From Puniceicoccaceae bacterium (lineage in GTDB: Bacteria; Verrucomicrobiota; Verrucomicrobiia; Opitutales; Coraliomargaritaceae): a stretch of 5,494 nt of DNA. Location of the stretch: NCBI GenBank assembly GCA_003566795.1, contig PXBU01000266.1, positions 1-5,494 on the forward strand, in the 5' to 3' direction. Position 1 is the first letter of the stretch. Every line of letters begins with the position of its first letter. Both the position numbers and the translations under genes were made by a program. The notes under the pieces are model-generated. The model saw only the letters and a list, made by a program, of their open reading frames with translations. It was not told the origin of the DNA and made no database searches. Positions 4,697 to 5,494 of this stretch are shown one piece after another.

Positions 4697-5494
4697 AAAA
4701 TTTTTACGATAAGCTGCTGTTACTGCTTGGACTTTTAGCCCTGATTGGTGGTGGGTTCGTTTATATGTCAGCAACGGGTGAGCTCGCCGATCAAGGTGAG
4801 TTGCCTGTGTTCCCCCCGGCGAATAATCCCTACCTGCCTAAACCAGTGCCTGACTCCGATGCCAGAGATGCGGCATGGCCGGAGCCGGTGCATCAATCTT
4901 CCGGACCCAACTGGCTCTACGATGTTTTTACCCCGCCTAAGATCTACCTCGACCCGGATGGAAATTTTACCGCGGAACCGCCACAACCGCCGCAACCGCC
5001 GCAACCCTTCGGAATTTACCTAGCCGAGATGGAGCGCAAGCCGTTCCGTCTCCAAATGCAGGGCTTTAGCGGGGACCGCAACAGGCCGGAAGAAGCGGTG
5101 CTCTTCTTCTTCGATGAGGAGCGGCAAGTGCGGTTCTTTATCCGGCAGGGTATGACGAATGCGGATTCCGAAGTCGAGCTGCTCAATTTCAGTGTTGACC
5201 GTCAGATTGATGAACAGAGCAACGTCGTCGAAGTGACTGCGGTCGCAACTATACGGGACTTGCGCAGTGGCGAAGAATTAAAGCTCAATGATGCTTCTCG
5301 CTTGTTTGAACCTGAAATAACCGTCGTCTTCCGCTCGGAGCAGGACAGTCGCATCGACGTAACCCTGGAGGTCGACCCGGATGAACCGGTCACTTCTTTC
5401 GAGACGTCGCAGGGAAAATATATTTTGCGGGAAATAAATCTTGAAGAGCGGTCCGTAACCTTAGAGAAACAAGCTTCCGAAGACCATGAAGCTG
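4693..5494 (+). CDS. Amuc_1099-like pilus-system protein, C-terminus beyond window
   Basis: 267 codons are visible and the frame is open at the right edge. The ATG at 4693 lies in the ATGA overlap with the preceding stop. The protein starts with a signal anchor (DKLLLLLGLLALIGGGFVYM, residues 6-25) and continues into the periplasm. A proline-rich stretch (40-53), the motif NWLYDVFTPPKIYLDPDG (73-90), a PPQ repeat (96-105), then FGIYLAEMERKPFRLQMQGF (106-125) and beta-rich segments follow. The DVFTPPKIY and PFRLQMQGF elements, and the position after the Amuc_1100-like gene, mark it as the Amuc_1099 counterpart. It has the architecture of a PilP-like bridge: membrane anchor, flexible proline arm, and small beta domains that could reach a secretin. 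No lipobox is seen, unlike classical PilP lipoproteins. A bridge role is inference. The missing C-terminus and the expected downstream secretin gene would decide it. Confidence 0.75.
   Translation, partial: MKNFYDKLLLLLGLLALIGGGFVYMSATGELADQGELPVFPPANNPYLPKPVPDSDARDAAWPEPVHQSSGPNWLYDVFTPPKIYLDPDGNFTAEPPQPPQPPQPFGIYLAEMERKPFRLQMQGFSGDRNRPEEAVLFFFDEERQVRFFIRQGMTNADSEVELLNFSVDRQIDEQSNVVEVTAVATIRDLRSGEELKLNDASRLFEPEITVVFRSEQDSRIDVTLEVDPDEPVTSFETSQGKYILREINLEERSVTLEKQASEDHEA
4978..5007 (+). repeat. Nine-base tandem repeat encoding (Pro-Pro-Gln)3
   Basis: Three successive nine-base units (CCGCCACAA, CCGCCGCAA, CCGCCGCAA) followed by CCC encode PPQPPQPPQP at residues 96-105 of the Amuc_1099-like protein. 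The near-identical units suggest slippage could vary the count between strains. A stiff extended arm of this kind is common in periplasm-spanning linkers such as TonB. Confidence 0.85.

Noticed and set aside
1..5494. CRISPR arrays, tRNA or rRNA genes, riboswitches
   Set aside because: No regularly spaced repeats, cloverleaf-type conserved sequences or known aptamer cores were seen on either strand.

Overview
The window most likely comes from a member of the Verrucomicrobiota, probably near the Opitutales/Puniceicoccales (Coraliomargarita-like). The argument is the gene set: four consecutive plus-strand genes match, by order, size, topology and motifs, the Akkermansia Amuc_1102-1101-1100-1099 type IV pilus-like locus, whose next gene there is the Amuc_1098 outer-membrane secretin. 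A REP-associated tyrosine transposase start at the left edge also has a sequence style I associate with this phylum. These assignments are by recognition; no database search was run.

Positions 1-668 are mobile or repeat-rich DNA with no intact gene. At the left edge is the N-terminal coding end of a minus-strand Y1 (REP-associated/IS200-like) transposase. Directly upstream of it is a 66-bp composite palindrome (74-139). Next comes a 514-bp element (137-650) bounded by perfect 19-bp inverted repeats. It has no intact transposase, only a possible minus-strand remnant frame. Its right end lies 18 bp from the stop codon of the next gene.

Positions 669-1384 hold a minus-strand Nudix hydrolase with a plausible promoter. 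The intergenic region to the divergent pilus operon contains a terminator-like hairpin that points into the operon.

Positions 1385-5494 hold a tightly packed plus-strand operon. It encodes a secreted Amuc_1102-like protein; a 555-aa natural fusion of a PilM-type actin-like protein with a PilN-type membrane protein; an Amuc_1100-like PilO-type bitopic protein; and an Amuc_1099-like bitopic protein that runs off the right edge. The expected assembly is a PilM-N-O-like inner-membrane alignment platform, bridged through the periplasm by the Amuc_1099-like protein towards a secretin encoded beyond the window. The most striking points are the PilM-PilN fusion, in which the PilM-binding VNLLP motif sits between the two parts of one chain, and the replacement of aspartate by asparagine in both phosphate motifs of the actin-like domain.
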